Shown: positions 23,105-31,162, counted from the stretch's first letter. The stretch is DNA of 64,000 nucleotides from a virus (IMGVR_UViG_3300022745_000021:40960-104959); one strand, 5' to 3'. Made by a program: numbers and translations. Notes: generated by a model from the sequence alone, not told the origin.

Positions 23105-25238
23105 GCCCTTGAATATCATCCGTTTCGCCCAAATGCTGCGCTTCCTTGTACGTGCCGTCCGTCAGCAGGAAGCGGTGGTCAGGCGTGCAACGGATTACCG
23201 CGCCGTTTTCCAGTTCGACCTCGACCAGATCGCAGGTGCGCATGGTCTCGCGCGGCTTGCAGCCGGTTGCAATCCGGGCCTCACCGTCAAACGTCACGAT
23301 CTCCACGTCGGCGCCGGTCGCTGCCAGTTCGTCGAACCGCACGTCCCTGCCATCAGCGAGGCGAACTAGCGTATCGCCCGTGAAGCAGCCGTTCGGCGGG
23401 TGATCGACCTTCTGTTTCTCGGTGTTCAGTTCCAGCTGGGTCAGTTCGACCTTGAGTTGTTCGCTGTCGAGCAGCGCCAGCCGGTCCTCGTACATCGACC
23501 GGCGAAATTCCTCGTACGGCTCGGTGGTGCGGTCCATGGACAGCGCCCACGACTTGATCCCGGTCTTGTTGATCGCCTGCCTGCTTTCCGCGCTCTGGAA
23601 GCCGTCGTAGGTGATCGCGTACAGGTTGAAGCCATAGTAGGTGGACAGCAGCATGACCCACCGGCGGACCTCGGCGATGTCCAGTTCGCGCTGCGGACTT
23701 GGCTTGATCGCGCAGGCCATGACGTTGGTGATGACCGGCGCGCGCTCGATCACCCCGTCGCGCAGCACGTTCTGCAAACCCTCCAGACGCGACACGGCGA
23801 CGCCGCAACAGTCGCCGGTGAGCGACAAGTCGATATGCGCGAAGTGGGGGCGCTGCTTGATGCTGGCGGGCAGGCTCTCCAGATATTGCCCCTGCCACTG
23901 CGGCATCCCCCGCGTCGCCAGTTCGGCGTAAGTGTCGGTGCAGTAGGGCCGCGTCTTGCGCTCGGTGCGGCGCTGGATCGCCTCGATGATCTTGTGGCGC
24001 TGGCCGATGAACGGGCTGATCGCGTCGGTGGCGACGCCGACGATGTCGCGCAGCGCGCCCTCGGGATCGACGATGAAGCGTTCGCGGTACTCGATCGGCA
24101 GCGTCTCGATCTTGGCGCGCTCGGGGTAGTCGATCCCCGGCATCATGCCATTCTCGATCACCTTGGTCCGGTACTCGTCCGTGCCCACGACGATCTGGAA
24201 CTTCTCGCCCGAGAAGCGGTCCTGCGGCACCACCTCGTACTGTTTGCGGCGCAGGCACAGGATGCCTTGCAGGTTGTGCTTCTTGACCTCGTCCATGCGC
24301 TGGTCGAGGAAGTCGGACTTGTAGCGGGTGGACGACAGGATGCACAGCACCCCCAAGGTGTAGCCCCGCGTCGTGAACGAACGGCCCTGACGACGGGCGA
24401 TGTTGTCGTAGACCTCGCGGGCCTGATCGAACTTGCCCCCGCCGCCGCGCGAACCCACGGCCTGCTTGGAGTTTTCGATGATCCGCATGAAGTTGACTTC
24501 GTCGAGCATCGACCCGGCGATGGCCTGACCAAGGATCGCCTCGATGTTGGCGAGCGCGGGCACGATGGTGACGCCCGAGTTGAAGATCAGTTCGGTCTCG
24601 CGCTGCTTGTCCCACGTCAGCCACCGCTGCACGAACGGCATCGACGTGAACATTTGCCGGAACGGGCGGTAGATGACGCGCCGGGTGATCGCCTGACTGA
24701 CGCTCTGGAACATGAACACGATCGGCGTGATCGCGGCGAGGTTGTACATCAGCTGCGGGGTGTTGAAGCACTCGAACAGGTAGGCTTGGTGCGCGATGGT
24801 GACGTAGCTCAAGGTCGTCTTGCCGGTGCCGGTCGCGCCGCCGAGCAACGCCTGCCGGACCGGTGCGGCGCCGGTGAAGACGTCGGGGTTCATCATGCGG
24901 ATGTCACGGCGCAGCGCGGGCCAGATTTCCTGAATGTTGCCAAGGAACTCGGGGCTTTCGCAGAACTCGTCGATGGTGACGGGCACGCGTTTCATGAAGG
25001 CGAGGTGGCGCAGCTTGTGCAGGTTGTCGCGTTCGCTGGCTTCCTCCAGCGCGTGGGCGTAGATTTTCGCCATGCGGCTGTGCGGACCGTGCAGGCCCTC
25101 GGCCTCGGACTGCAACCGCTCGGCCTCGTTGAGCAGGACATGGCGGACGCGTTCCCGGCGCTCGTTGCGCACGTCCTCGATCCGCGAGCGCAGGCGCGGG
25201 GCGACTTGGCTGTCGGGGTAGCGGGCAGCGTCGGTCAT
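23097..25238 (-). CDS. terL: terminase large subunit, N-terminal fragment with N-intein half
   Basis: 713 residues. Residues 1-617 are TerL: Walker A G-G-A-T-G-T-G-K-T at 133-141, Walker B S-M-L-D-E-V near 240, then the RNase H-like nuclease (H-I-D-L-S-L-T-G-D; I-T-Y-D-G-F-Q-S) ending in K-V-D-H-P-P-N-G. Cys618 starts an intein: block A C-F-T-G-D-T-L-V-R-L, then block B T-P-D-H-R-F-L-L-T-D-G. The protein stops 96 residues into the intein. The missing end of TerL lies in the gene at 21986-22249. TerL is the ATP-driven packaging motor and DNA-cleaving enzyme. The ATGA overlap with the gene upstream fits a TerS-TerL pair. Confidence 0.93.
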   Translation of the reverse strand: MTDAARYPDSQVAPRLRSRIEDVRNERRERVRHVLLNEAERLQSEAEGLHGPHSRMAKIYAHALEEASERDNLHKLRHLAFMKRVPVTIDEFCESPEFLGNIQEIWPALRRDIRMMNPDVFTGAAPVRQALLGGATGTGKTTLSYVTIAHQAYLFECFNTPQLMYNLAAITPIVFMFQSVSQAITRRVIYRPFRQMFTSMPFVQRWLTWDKQRETELIFNSGVTIVPALANIEAILGQAIAGSMLDEVNFMRIIENSKQAVGSRGGGGKFDQAREVYDNIARRQGRSFTTRGYTLGVLCILSSTRYKSDFLDQRMDEVKKHNLQGILCLRRKQYEVVPQDRFSGEKFQIVVGTDEYRTKVIENGMMPGIDYPERAKIETLPIEYRERFIVDPEGALRDIVGVATDAISPFIGQRHKIIEAIQRRTERKTRPYCTDTYAELATRGMPQWQGQYLESLPASIKQRPHFAHIDLSLTGDCCGVAVSRLEGLQNVLRDGVIERAPVITNVMACAIKPSPQRELDIAEVRRWVMLLSTYYGFNLYAITYDGFQSAESRQAINKTGIKSWALSMDRTTEPYEEFRRSMYEDRLALLDSEQLKVELTQLELNTEKQKVDHPPNGCFTGDTLVRLADGRDVRFDELAATGADVEIVTFDGEARIATGCKPRETMRTCDLVEVELENGAVIRCTPDHRFLLTDGTYKEAQHLGETDDIQGLD
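23100..23387 (-). other. split intein, N-terminal half
   Basis: 96 codons from Cys (23387-23385) to the TAA. Splicing blocks A and B are intact, there is no endonuclease domain, and a short acidic tail (G-E-T-D-D-I-Q-G-L-D) may pair with the basic C-half (M-K-C-T-R-V-T-R). Confidence 0.88.
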
Positions 25239-26143
25239 GCGCGCGTCCTCACCCGTGCCGGCGGCAAGCCGGGGCCATCGTCGATCCGGGTATCCCAGCC
25301 GCCCGCGCTGTCCTCGGTGTCCGCGAAATCGTCGCCGTCGGGGTCAAGCGTGTCACCCGGCTCCGGTTCGGCCGGGATGCCGCCGGTGTCGCCCAGCGAC
25401 CGTGCCGCCGGGTCCTGCCAGCCGCCCCCTGCCCCGTCACCGCCCGGGCCGCCGCCGGGATCGCCGGGGATGTCGATGGCGTCCTCGTCGCCGATGTCGT
25501 CGATCGGGCCGTGCGCGGCGTCCACCAGCGCGTCGATGACGCCGTTGATCGCCCCGGACAGCGCGCGGACGGCGGTCACGCTCTCGTCCTCGTTGCTGGC
25601 TTGCAGCGACACGCCCCGGAAGCCGCCGACCTTCTCGATGAACTCGAACTCGTTGCGCATGACGGTCATAAGGCTGTCGCGGGCGCGGTGCTTGTCCACC
25701 TCGGACGAGCCGCCGCGCTGGAGCGCGAAGAACGCGCTTTCGCGGAGCGAGCGGAACATTTGCACGTGCTCGGCGATGACCCCCATCCCGTCGAAGCGGG
25801 TGACGGCGGCCTCGCGCATTTCCTTGCGCGCCTCGGTCAGCAGGGCGCGGGTCCACGTCAGGCCGAACTGGAAGGTCTTGGCGATGTCCTCGTCGCGCAC
25901 CCCGGCCATCGCCATGCGCAGCATTTGCTGTTTGGCGTAGACGCGTGCGGACGAACCACCCTCGACCGCCTTGATCTGGCGGTAGCGCACGGCGGGTTCG
26001 GCCGAGAGGCTATCGCCGTAGATGAACGTCCCCTCGGCGGTGGGTGCCGGTTCAGGCTGCGCGGCAGCGACGTTGTCGTCCACGGCGATCACCCGCCGGG
26101 TGCGGGGCCGGGCCGGCGGGAGGGGTCGAGGTGCCTGCGCCAT
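25235..26143 (-). CDS. terS: putative terminase small subunit
   Basis: 302 residues directly upstream of TerL with a 4-base overlap. Residues 70-100 (M-A-M-A-G-V-R-D-E-D-I-A-K-T-F) fit a helix-turn-helix. A helical body follows to about 200, then a Gly/Asp/Pro-rich disordered tail ending P-P-A-R-V-R-T-R-A. TerS proteins recognise the packaging site and have this DNA-binding plus helical design. The call rests on position and the HTH; sequence identity to known TerS is not evident. Confidence 0.6.
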   Translation of the reverse strand: MAQAPRPLPPARPRTRRVIAVDDNVAAAQPEPAPTAEGTFIYGDSLSAEPAVRYRQIKAVEGGSSARVYAKQQMLRMAMAGVRDEDIAKTFQFGLTWTRALLTEARKEMREAAVTRFDGMGVIAEHVQMFRSLRESAFFALQRGGSSEVDKHRARDSLMTVMRNEFEFIEKVGGFRGVSLQASNEDESVTAVRALSGAINGVIDALVDAAHGPIDDIGDEDAIDIPGDPGGGPGGDGAGGGWQDPAARSLGDTGGIPAEPEPGDTLDPDGDDFADTEDSAGGWDTRIDDGPGLPPARVRTRA

Positions 26144-26305
26144 GGGTCAATCCCATGCGAACGGGGGAAGATAGATCACGGGCGCGCTCCCTCATACCCC
26201 TTGACGGGGATTGGCTGGACCCTACACATGTAGGGAGGCCGTTAGGGAAGTGCAACGCCGTAACTCGCTGCAACCAGTTGCAACCGGCGGGAACGCGCCG
26301 GAAAA

Positions 26306-26647
26306 TCAGGCGAGGATTTTGCCCGGCGCGGTCTGGCCCGACGTGCGCACGGTCGTGCCCCGGGCGCGCAGTTCGTCGGCGACGCGCTGGATCGTGGAGA
26401 TACCCACGCCGTACTTGTCGCGCAGCTTGGCGTACGACAGCCCGCCCTTGGTCAGGTCAGCGGCGATGGCCGCGCGGGTGTCGTCGGGGACGGTCGGCTG
26501 GCCGTACTTGGCCGCGCGTTCCTTCCAGAAGGCATCGGCGATCTGCGAGGCGAGGGCATGGGCGTCTTCGGGCGAGTGCACGCCGAGCAGGCCGTTATAG
26601 ACCGCGTCCCATACTTCCTGTCGGATGATCGTCTGCTTTGCCACCAT
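26306..26647 (-). CDS. HTH DNA-binding protein
   Basis: 113 residues. The C-terminal half has a classic recombinase/Hin-like HTH (L-S-Y-A-K-L-R-D-K-Y-G-V-G-I-S-T-I-Q-R-V), preceded by a helical domain. It could be a transcription regulator of the many dyad promoters or a second terminase-type protein. ATG at 26647, a GTG one codon later is an alternative. The 161-base gap below it holds only repeats and a possible 10-codon leader. Confidence 0.65.
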   Translation of the reverse strand: MVAKQTIIRQEVWDAVYNGLLGVHSPEDAHALASQIADAFWKERAAKYGQPTVPDDTRAAIAADLTKGGLSYAKLRDKYGVGISTIQRVADELRARGTTVRTSGQTAPGKILA

Positions 26648-26671
26648 GCCCTCGTCTGATACCGGGGGCTT

Positions 26672-26700
26672 GGTATGTGCCGTTGACGTGGTACTGTCAA
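26672..26700 (-). promoter_or_regulatory. possible promoter of the HTH gene
   Basis: Consensus TTGACA with GTACCACG next to it, and a weak CATACC -10 at 17 bp. If the HTH protein binds RTACC half-sites this could be autoregulated. Confidence 0.4.
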
Positions 26701-26804
26701 GGGGCAAAATGGGGTAAGGCATGGTAGCGCATAGGGTCGGGGGTGAGGTGGGCTGGGTCGCAGGTGCCCCCCTCACCCCCTTCGTGGGTACGCCGGGACG
26801 GGGG

Positions 26805-26957
26805 TCAGGCATACGCACGATCTCGCTTGAACTCGCGGGCCTCGCAGCGGGCCATGTCACGGGCCTTGGCGTTCGCGCGGCGCTCGCGGGTGCGAACCCG
26901 GGCGGCCTGCGCTTCACCGTCGATGACGAGGACGACGTTCTGGAAAGTCTTGCTCAT
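26805..26957 (-). CDS. 50-residue basic protein
   Basis: M-S-K-T-F-Q-N-V-V-L-V-I-D-G-E then a highly basic half with A-A-R-V-R-T-R-E-R-R. Own dyad promoter, leader hairpin and AAGGAGACC, so expression is well supported despite the size. Probably nucleic-acid or RNA-polymerase binding; not assigned. Confidence 0.65.
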   Translation of the reverse strand: MSKTFQNVVLVIDGEAQAARVRTRERRANAKARDMARCEAREFKRDRAYA

Positions 26958-26977
26958 GGGTGGTCTCCTTGTTTGCC

Positions 26978-26991
26978 GGGCCTGCCTGCCC
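26978..26991 (-). ncRNA. 5'-leader hairpin with AGGCAG loop
   Basis: GGGC-AGGCAG-GCCC upstream of the 50-residue gene. Confidence 0.6.
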
Positions 26992-27000
26992 TGCCCCATG

Positions 27001-27028
27001 ACCATACCGGTTTGGCGGTACGGTGCAA
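27001..27028 (-). promoter_or_regulatory. dyad promoter (TTGCAC-16-TATGGT)
   Basis: ATACC-N8-GGTAC at 27004-27021. Confidence 0.7.
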
Positions 27029-27031
27029 GCG

Positions 27032-27067
27032 AAAAAACAGCCCGGGAGAAAATATCTCGCCGGGCTG
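27032..27067 (-). terminator. rho-independent terminator
   Basis: Eight-pair stem CAGCCCGG/CCGGGCTG with TTTTTT on the minus strand, after the membrane protein and before the next promoter. It ends the ParB/PAPS operon. Confidence 0.85.
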
Positions 27068-27103
27068 CCGTCGCTCTATGTCGTGTCTGTCTAGGGGCGG
27101 GGA

Positions 27104-27349
27104 TCAGCCCGGGCCGTCGCGGGCGTAGACAGTCACGATACGCTCCTTGGAGGGAACAAGGCGGGTGCGGCGCAGGCGTTGCTCTGCCCATTGGCCGGGG
27201 AAGCTCGCCCACTCCCAGACAGCGTTGCCGCACATGCCGATCCCGGCGCAGATCAGCAACCCGGCGGCGGCGATCAGTGACACCGCCCCGCCCAGCGCCC
27301 AGAGCACCAGATGGAGCGGCAGACACAAGGCGCGGACCAGCCCGATCAT
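27104..27349 (-). CDS. small membrane protein
   Basis: 81 residues. A long hydrophobic stretch (residues 5-45, with G-G-A-V-S-L-I-A-A-A-G-L-L) could span the membrane twice; basic C-terminus. ATGA overlap with the ParB-like gene. Last gene of its operon. Function unknown. Confidence 0.7.
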   Translation of the reverse strand: MIGLVRALCLPLHLVLWALGGAVSLIAAAGLLICAGIGMCGNAVWEWASFPGQWAEQRLRRTRLVPSKERIVTVYARDGPG

Positions 27350-28086
27350 GCAGGGGCTTCCGCGTTGGTGTCAGGGTGCGCGTCAGGGCGGACATCGGCC
27401 AGCGTGTTGGCCTTGCCGTTGCCCACGGCGGGACGCCATGCCTGACTGTAGGCGTGGTTCTCGATGTCGAGCTTGACGAACACGTTGTCCATCATCAGCC
27501 GCTCGATCTCGTGGCGGTCCGCGCCGATGCCCGCGCAGACTTCCTCGATCGGCACGCCGTGGTCTTCGACCAGCCCCTTGATAAGCGTGTGCATAAGGCT
27601 GGCTTGGTGCGACCCCTTGGCGCGGTTGATGCGCACGGTGAGCATCATGCGCTCGGCGACCGAGAGCTTGAGCACGGCGGCGGGCACCCGGCCCCCCGAC
27701 ATCGCCGCCACGTCCTTGTCGATCTTGGTCATCGTCGAGCGGTGGAAGCCGTCGATGATCTCGTAGTAGGTCGTGGGCGCGCAGTCGCAGGGACCGGCCG
27801 GCGACGCCGGTTCGTTGTGCACCGCGCAGTCGGAGGCGTGCTCCACTTCCTCGCTGACCAGCACCGGCTGTATCCAGCCGTTGGTGAGCAGGCTGTGCTT
27901 GATGAGCTTGAACTCGGGACCGAGCACGTGGTTGGGGTTCCACGAGTTGGAGCGCAGGTCGTCGGTGTGTATCCAGCGGATGTTGTTGATCGGCAGGTCA
28001 TCGAACGCGACGACGTGGATGCCGGCGTCGGCCGGGGTCAGCGCCTCGGCGGCCAGCTTGGGCCGGGCGGTTTTCGTGCTAGTCAC
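27346..28086 (-). CDS. ParB/sulfiredoxin-like protein (IbrB-like)
   Basis: 246 residues from a GTG. The ParB-like fold is shown by I-K-H-S-L-L-T-N-G-W-I-Q-P-V-L-V followed by E-I-I-D-G-F-H-R-S-T (the conserved D-G-x-H-R loop). A Cys-rich insertion (C-D-C) lies just before it. In bacteria an IbrB-type ParB protein pairs with an IbrA-type PAPS-reductase protein. Here such a pair sits in one operon with two more ParB-like genes. Biochemical role unknown. Confidence 0.8.
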   Translation of the reverse strand: MTSTKTARPKLAAEALTPADAGIHVVAFDDLPINNIRWIHTDDLRSNSWNPNHVLGPEFKLIKHSLLTNGWIQPVLVSEEVEHASDCAVHNEPASPAGPCDCAPTTYYEIIDGFHRSTMTKIDKDVAAMSGGRVPAAVLKLSVAERMMLTVRINRAKGSHQASLMHTLIKGLVEDHGVPIEEVCAGIGADRHEIERLMMDNVFVKLDIENHAYSQAWRPAVGNGKANTLADVRPDAHPDTNAEAPA

Positions 28087-28639
28087 GCATCTTCTCCTCG
28101 TCACTATCGGGGAAATCATCACCCACAAGTGTCGTGTAGGTGAAACGCCGCTCCATCGTGTGACCCTCACAGAAGTGCACCATGGTGCGGCGGTTATCGA
28201 CGGCGATGCTCTGCCCCGGGGCGAGCAGCACGCGGGTCGCGTAGTCGGGTGCCTGCGCGAGGACATGAGCCAAAGCCTCGTGCGCGCGCTGTGTCAGTGG
28301 CAAGGCGTTGGTGTGGCCCCGGAACAGCGTCTCGCCGGTCTCCGGGCAGGGTTCGGCCATGGCGAACAGCACCTGCCCTTCCCCATGCTCCCGAAAGGTC
28401 ACGAACTGGCGGTAGAACAGCACCTCGACCAGTTCGTCGGGCATGTCGCGCACCAGACTGACAATGTCGATCACGTCGATACTGACGTTGTCGAAAAGGC
28501 CGACGTTGTGCCACGTCACCATGTCGGCAGGCGCCGGGCGGTCAGTATCGCAGGCGAACACCACGCCGGGGGCGGGCTTGAAGAAATCCATGCGGTCGCA
28601 TTGCAACCCGCTGCAACGGGTGACGGTAGCGGTACTCAT
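28079..28639 (-). CDS. hypothetical protein in ParB/PAPS operon
   Basis: 186 residues. Acidic, with helices around D-V-I-D-I-V-S-L-V-R-D-M and a central metal-binding-like H-F-C-E-G-H. C-S-G-L-Q-C near the N-terminus comes from a TTGCAACCCGCTGCAA sequence. It overlaps the PAPS-family gene by 4 bases and the first ParB gene by 8. No family recognised. Confidence 0.7.
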   Translation of the reverse strand: MSTATVTRCSGLQCDRMDFFKPAPGVVFACDTDRPAPADMVTWHNVGLFDNVSIDVIDIVSLVRDMPDELVEVLFYRQFVTFREHGEGQVLFAMAEPCPETGETLFRGHTNALPLTQRAHEALAHVLAQAPDYATRVLLAPGQSIAVDNRRTMVHFCEGHTMERRFTYTTLVGDDFPDSDEEKMRD

Positions 28640-29805
28640 GGGCGTGGCTCCTCGAAGGCGATCATCGCCCGGGTCGGGTTGTGCTTCTTGGGGATGCCCC
28701 GGCGGTAGTTGCCGTTGACGAGGTTCTGCCAGACCCAAAGCAGCGGCATGTTGTAGCAGGGCGCTGCCCCCTTGCCGCGCAGGCGCTGTCCGTCGCGGCA
28801 GGTGCGGGCCTTGTGGATCGCCTTCATCGCCAGCGCTTGCGCCACCGGGTCGGCGATATTCTCACGCACGTATTGGGTCATGCCGCCCCAGCCGCGCGCG
28901 TAGCGGGCGACGGTGCCTTCGATGTCGATGTCCTGCGCGTACCGCTCGTGGGTCAGCATTTCAGGCCACATCGTGGTGATCTGCGTGAACAGGGTCGGGT
29001 AGCTCTGGCGAAGGCCCTCCAACTTCCCCGACGTTACAAGGTCGAGTGGGGGTGTTCCGGCCCGCAAGGCGCTACCCGAATGCATATTGATGTCGTAGGC
29101 CAGCGTGTAGGGCACGCCCTCCTCGTAGAAGAAGCGGAACACGTCCTTGACCGACCAGTCGTAGATCGGCCGGGCCAAGTCCACGCCCTTCATGCCCTCG
29201 GTGTGCTTGAACACCCAGCACGTCTCGGGCTGGCCCTTCATCAGGACCATGCGGATCATTTCGTTCTCGGTGAAGCGGTGCGAGTTGATAAGCACCGCCC
29301 GGCCCTTGGGCTTCATGCAGGCGACGATCGCGCGGCGCTCATGCTCGCGCACGAACGGTTCGTTCTTCCCCAGCCCCGGCACCGTCAGCACCGCGTGTTC
29401 GGGCGGCAGGCGGCCCCACTTGTCCTTGCGGGTCTTGTCCCACAGGATCACGTTCTTGCGCTCGCCTATGACTACCATCGGCTCGACCTGCGGCGCGGCG
29501 ATCCAGCACCCCTCGAAGCGCGGATCGGCGAAGTAGGTCTCGACGGTGCGGATCACCTCGTCTTCGATGAACTCCATGTCCACGAACGAGAAGCGCACCG
29601 GCCGGGCCGTCATCCCCATCTTGTCGTAGGTGCGGCGCAGAAGCTCCAGCGTGAGACCGCTGTCCTTGCCGCCCGAGTACGTGACGATGATGTCGTCGTA
29701 GCTGCGGACAAGGTACTCCATCCGGGCGTAGGCGGCTTCGAGCACGGTGTAGGGCAGGAACTCGGTCTTGCCCGCGTACGTGACCTGTTCGTAGCTCTCG
29801 CTCAT
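28636..29805 (-). CDS. phosphoadenosine phosphosulfate reductase family protein (IbrA-like)
   Basis: 389 residues. The PP-loop S-G-G-K-D-S is at 44-49, followed by a Rossmann-like domain and a C-terminal helical part with C-R-D-G-Q and a W-V-W-Q-N-L end. The PP-loop family activates substrates with ATP: PAPS reductase, DndC in DNA phosphorothioation, IbrA. No ferredoxin or DndDE partners are present. Start TAATG overlap with ParB-like gene 2. The substrate cannot be named. Confidence 0.85.
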   Translation of the reverse strand: MSESYEQVTYAGKTEFLPYTVLEAAYARMEYLVRSYDDIIVTYSGGKDSGLTLELLRRTYDKMGMTARPVRFSFVDMEFIEDEVIRTVETYFADPRFEGCWIAAPQVEPMVVIGERKNVILWDKTRKDKWGRLPPEHAVLTVPGLGKNEPFVREHERRAIVACMKPKGRAVLINSHRFTENEMIRMVLMKGQPETCWVFKHTEGMKGVDLARPIYDWSVKDVFRFFYEEGVPYTLAYDINMHSGSALRAGTPPLDLVTSGKLEGLRQSYPTLFTQITTMWPEMLTHERYAQDIDIEGTVARYARGWGGMTQYVRENIADPVAQALAMKAIHKARTCRDGQRLRGKGAAPCYNMPLLWVWQNLVNGNYRRGIPKKHNPTRAMIAFEEPRP

Positions 29806-30443
29806 TACAGCGCCCCCCCGAACTCGGCCATGAACGCGGTGATGCGCTCGGCCACGGTGATTGCGTCGGGGTAGCGCGCGGCCAGCCAGTCCATGCGGTC
29901 GAGGAACTGGAACAGGCGCGGCTGGTCGGTGAACTGGAGCGTGGTGGTCGGGGACTTGTCGATGGCAAACTTGGCCCCTGCCCCACTGCCCGAACCGCCG
30001 CCGCCTTGCGCGGCGCCTTCCTGTTCCTGCCGGAAGCGCATGAACGCGACGTCGTCCTCGGTGAAGCCAACGGCCTCATACTGCGCACGGTCGAGCGCGA
30101 TGCGGTCGAACTCGTTCAGCACCTCGCGCTCGTCCATCGGGGACAGCTGCTGGATGCGGTTGTGCGCGATGGCGTAGGCGCGGCGCTTCTCGGCGCTCTC
30201 GAACTTGATCGGCAGCACCGGCACCTGCGCGATGCCCATGCGCTTGGCCGCGTAGAGCCGCCCGTGGCCTTCAATGACGATCAGCGTGTCGGCGCAAACC
30301 CCGATCGGGTCGTTGAACCCGAAGTCGCGGATCGACGCCTCGATCTGGCGCAGCTGCTCGTCGGAGTGGGTGTTGACGTTGCCCTCGTCGGGGATAAGCG
30401 TGGCGACGTCCGCAAGGACGATGGTGCCGGGGGTCAGTGCCAT
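29805..30443 (-). CDS. ParB-like protein 2
   Basis: 212 residues. ParB core: S-I-R-D-F-G-F-N-D-P-I-G-V, then V-I-E-G-H-G-R-L-Y-A-A-K-R-M-G (the E-G-H-x-R loop) and V-P-V-L-P-I. Gly/Ser linker near 140. It overlaps the third ParB gene by 10 bases. This form (E-G-H-G-R-L) is that of phage ParB/methyltransferase-associated proteins and not of partition ParB. Role unknown. Confidence 0.85.
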   Translation of the reverse strand: MALTPGTIVLADVATLIPDEGNVNTHSDEQLRQIEASIRDFGFNDPIGVCADTLIVIEGHGRLYAAKRMGIAQVPVLPIKFESAEKRRAYAIAHNRIQQLSPMDEREVLNEFDRIALDRAQYEAVGFTEDDVAFMRFRQEQEGAAQGGGGSGSGAGAKFAIDKSPTTTLQFTDQPRLFQFLDRMDWLAARYPDAITVAERITAFMAEFGGAL

Positions 30444-31138
30444 GACAGGTTCTCCACGTTCTCGGCGCTCGCCGGGTTGGCGCGAAGGCCGGTGGGCGTG
30501 AGGTTGCCGGCGACGGCGTCGGCCAGCACCGCCTCAAAGGTATCCCCGGACCCCTCGCCGTAGGTCGCCTGCGCCTTGACCATGAACGCCTTGAAGCGGT
30601 CGCGCTCGGCCTCGGTCGCCCAGACGATCTCGAACTCGGCGGGGGCGGCGTTGGTGTGGCGGGTCTCGGTGGTGGTGCCGTTGGTCGGCACCGGGGCATC
30701 GACCATCTGGAACAGCGTCGCGGCCGATGCGCTGTCGAAGCCCATGTCGGCGAAGTTGGCGTGGGCACCCTCGACGATCTCGCGCAGCTGCGCGGCGAGC
30801 GCGGCGAAGTCGAACGTCGAGTTGAGCGCGATCTTGTTGTGGGCGATGCGGTACAGGTCGATCATGTCCTGCGTCAGGTCGGCAGACAGCACGATCACCG
30901 GCACCGTGTCCATGCCCAGCTGCATCGCGGCCATCAGGCGGCCATGCCCCTCGACGATCACCCCGTCCTCGGTGATGCCGATCGGATCGTTGAACCCGAA
31001 CGCGGTGATCGACGCCTTGATCGCCTCGATCTGGCTTTGCGGGTGGGTCTTGCTGTTGTGCGCATAGGCCCGAAGCTCGCTGACAGCGCGGGTGTCTTGG
31101 CGAATGCGCAGAACGGGTGTGGGGCTGGCTTTGCTCAC
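30434..31138 (-). CDS. ParB-like protein 3
   Basis: 234 residues from a GTG. N-terminus has V-L-R-I-R-Q-D-T-R (the shared arginine motif). ParB core: S-I-T-A-F-G-F-N-D-P-I-G-I and V-E-G-H-G-R-L-M-A-A-M. Closely related to ParB-like protein 2, so the two arose by duplication. First gene of the operon, 25 bases downstream of a TTGACG promoter. Confidence 0.85.
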   Translation of the reverse strand: MSKASPTPVLRIRQDTRAVSELRAYAHNSKTHPQSQIEAIKASITAFGFNDPIGITEDGVIVEGHGRLMAAMQLGMDTVPVIVLSADLTQDMIDLYRIAHNKIALNSTFDFAALAAQLREIVEGAHANFADMGFDSASAATLFQMVDAPVPTNGTTTETRHTNAAPAEFEIVWATEAERDRFKAFMVKAQATYGEGSGDTFEAVLADAVAGNLTPTGLRANPASAENVENLSWH

Positions 31139-31162
31139 AGGGCGGGTTCCTTCGTTATTTGC

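Noticed and set aside
23400-25940. 846-codon open frame on the plus strand opposite terL
   Set aside because: It runs antisense to a gene with clear Walker and nuclease motifs, has no ribosome site and has the Arg/Leu/Val-rich composition of a shadow frame in GC-rich DNA.
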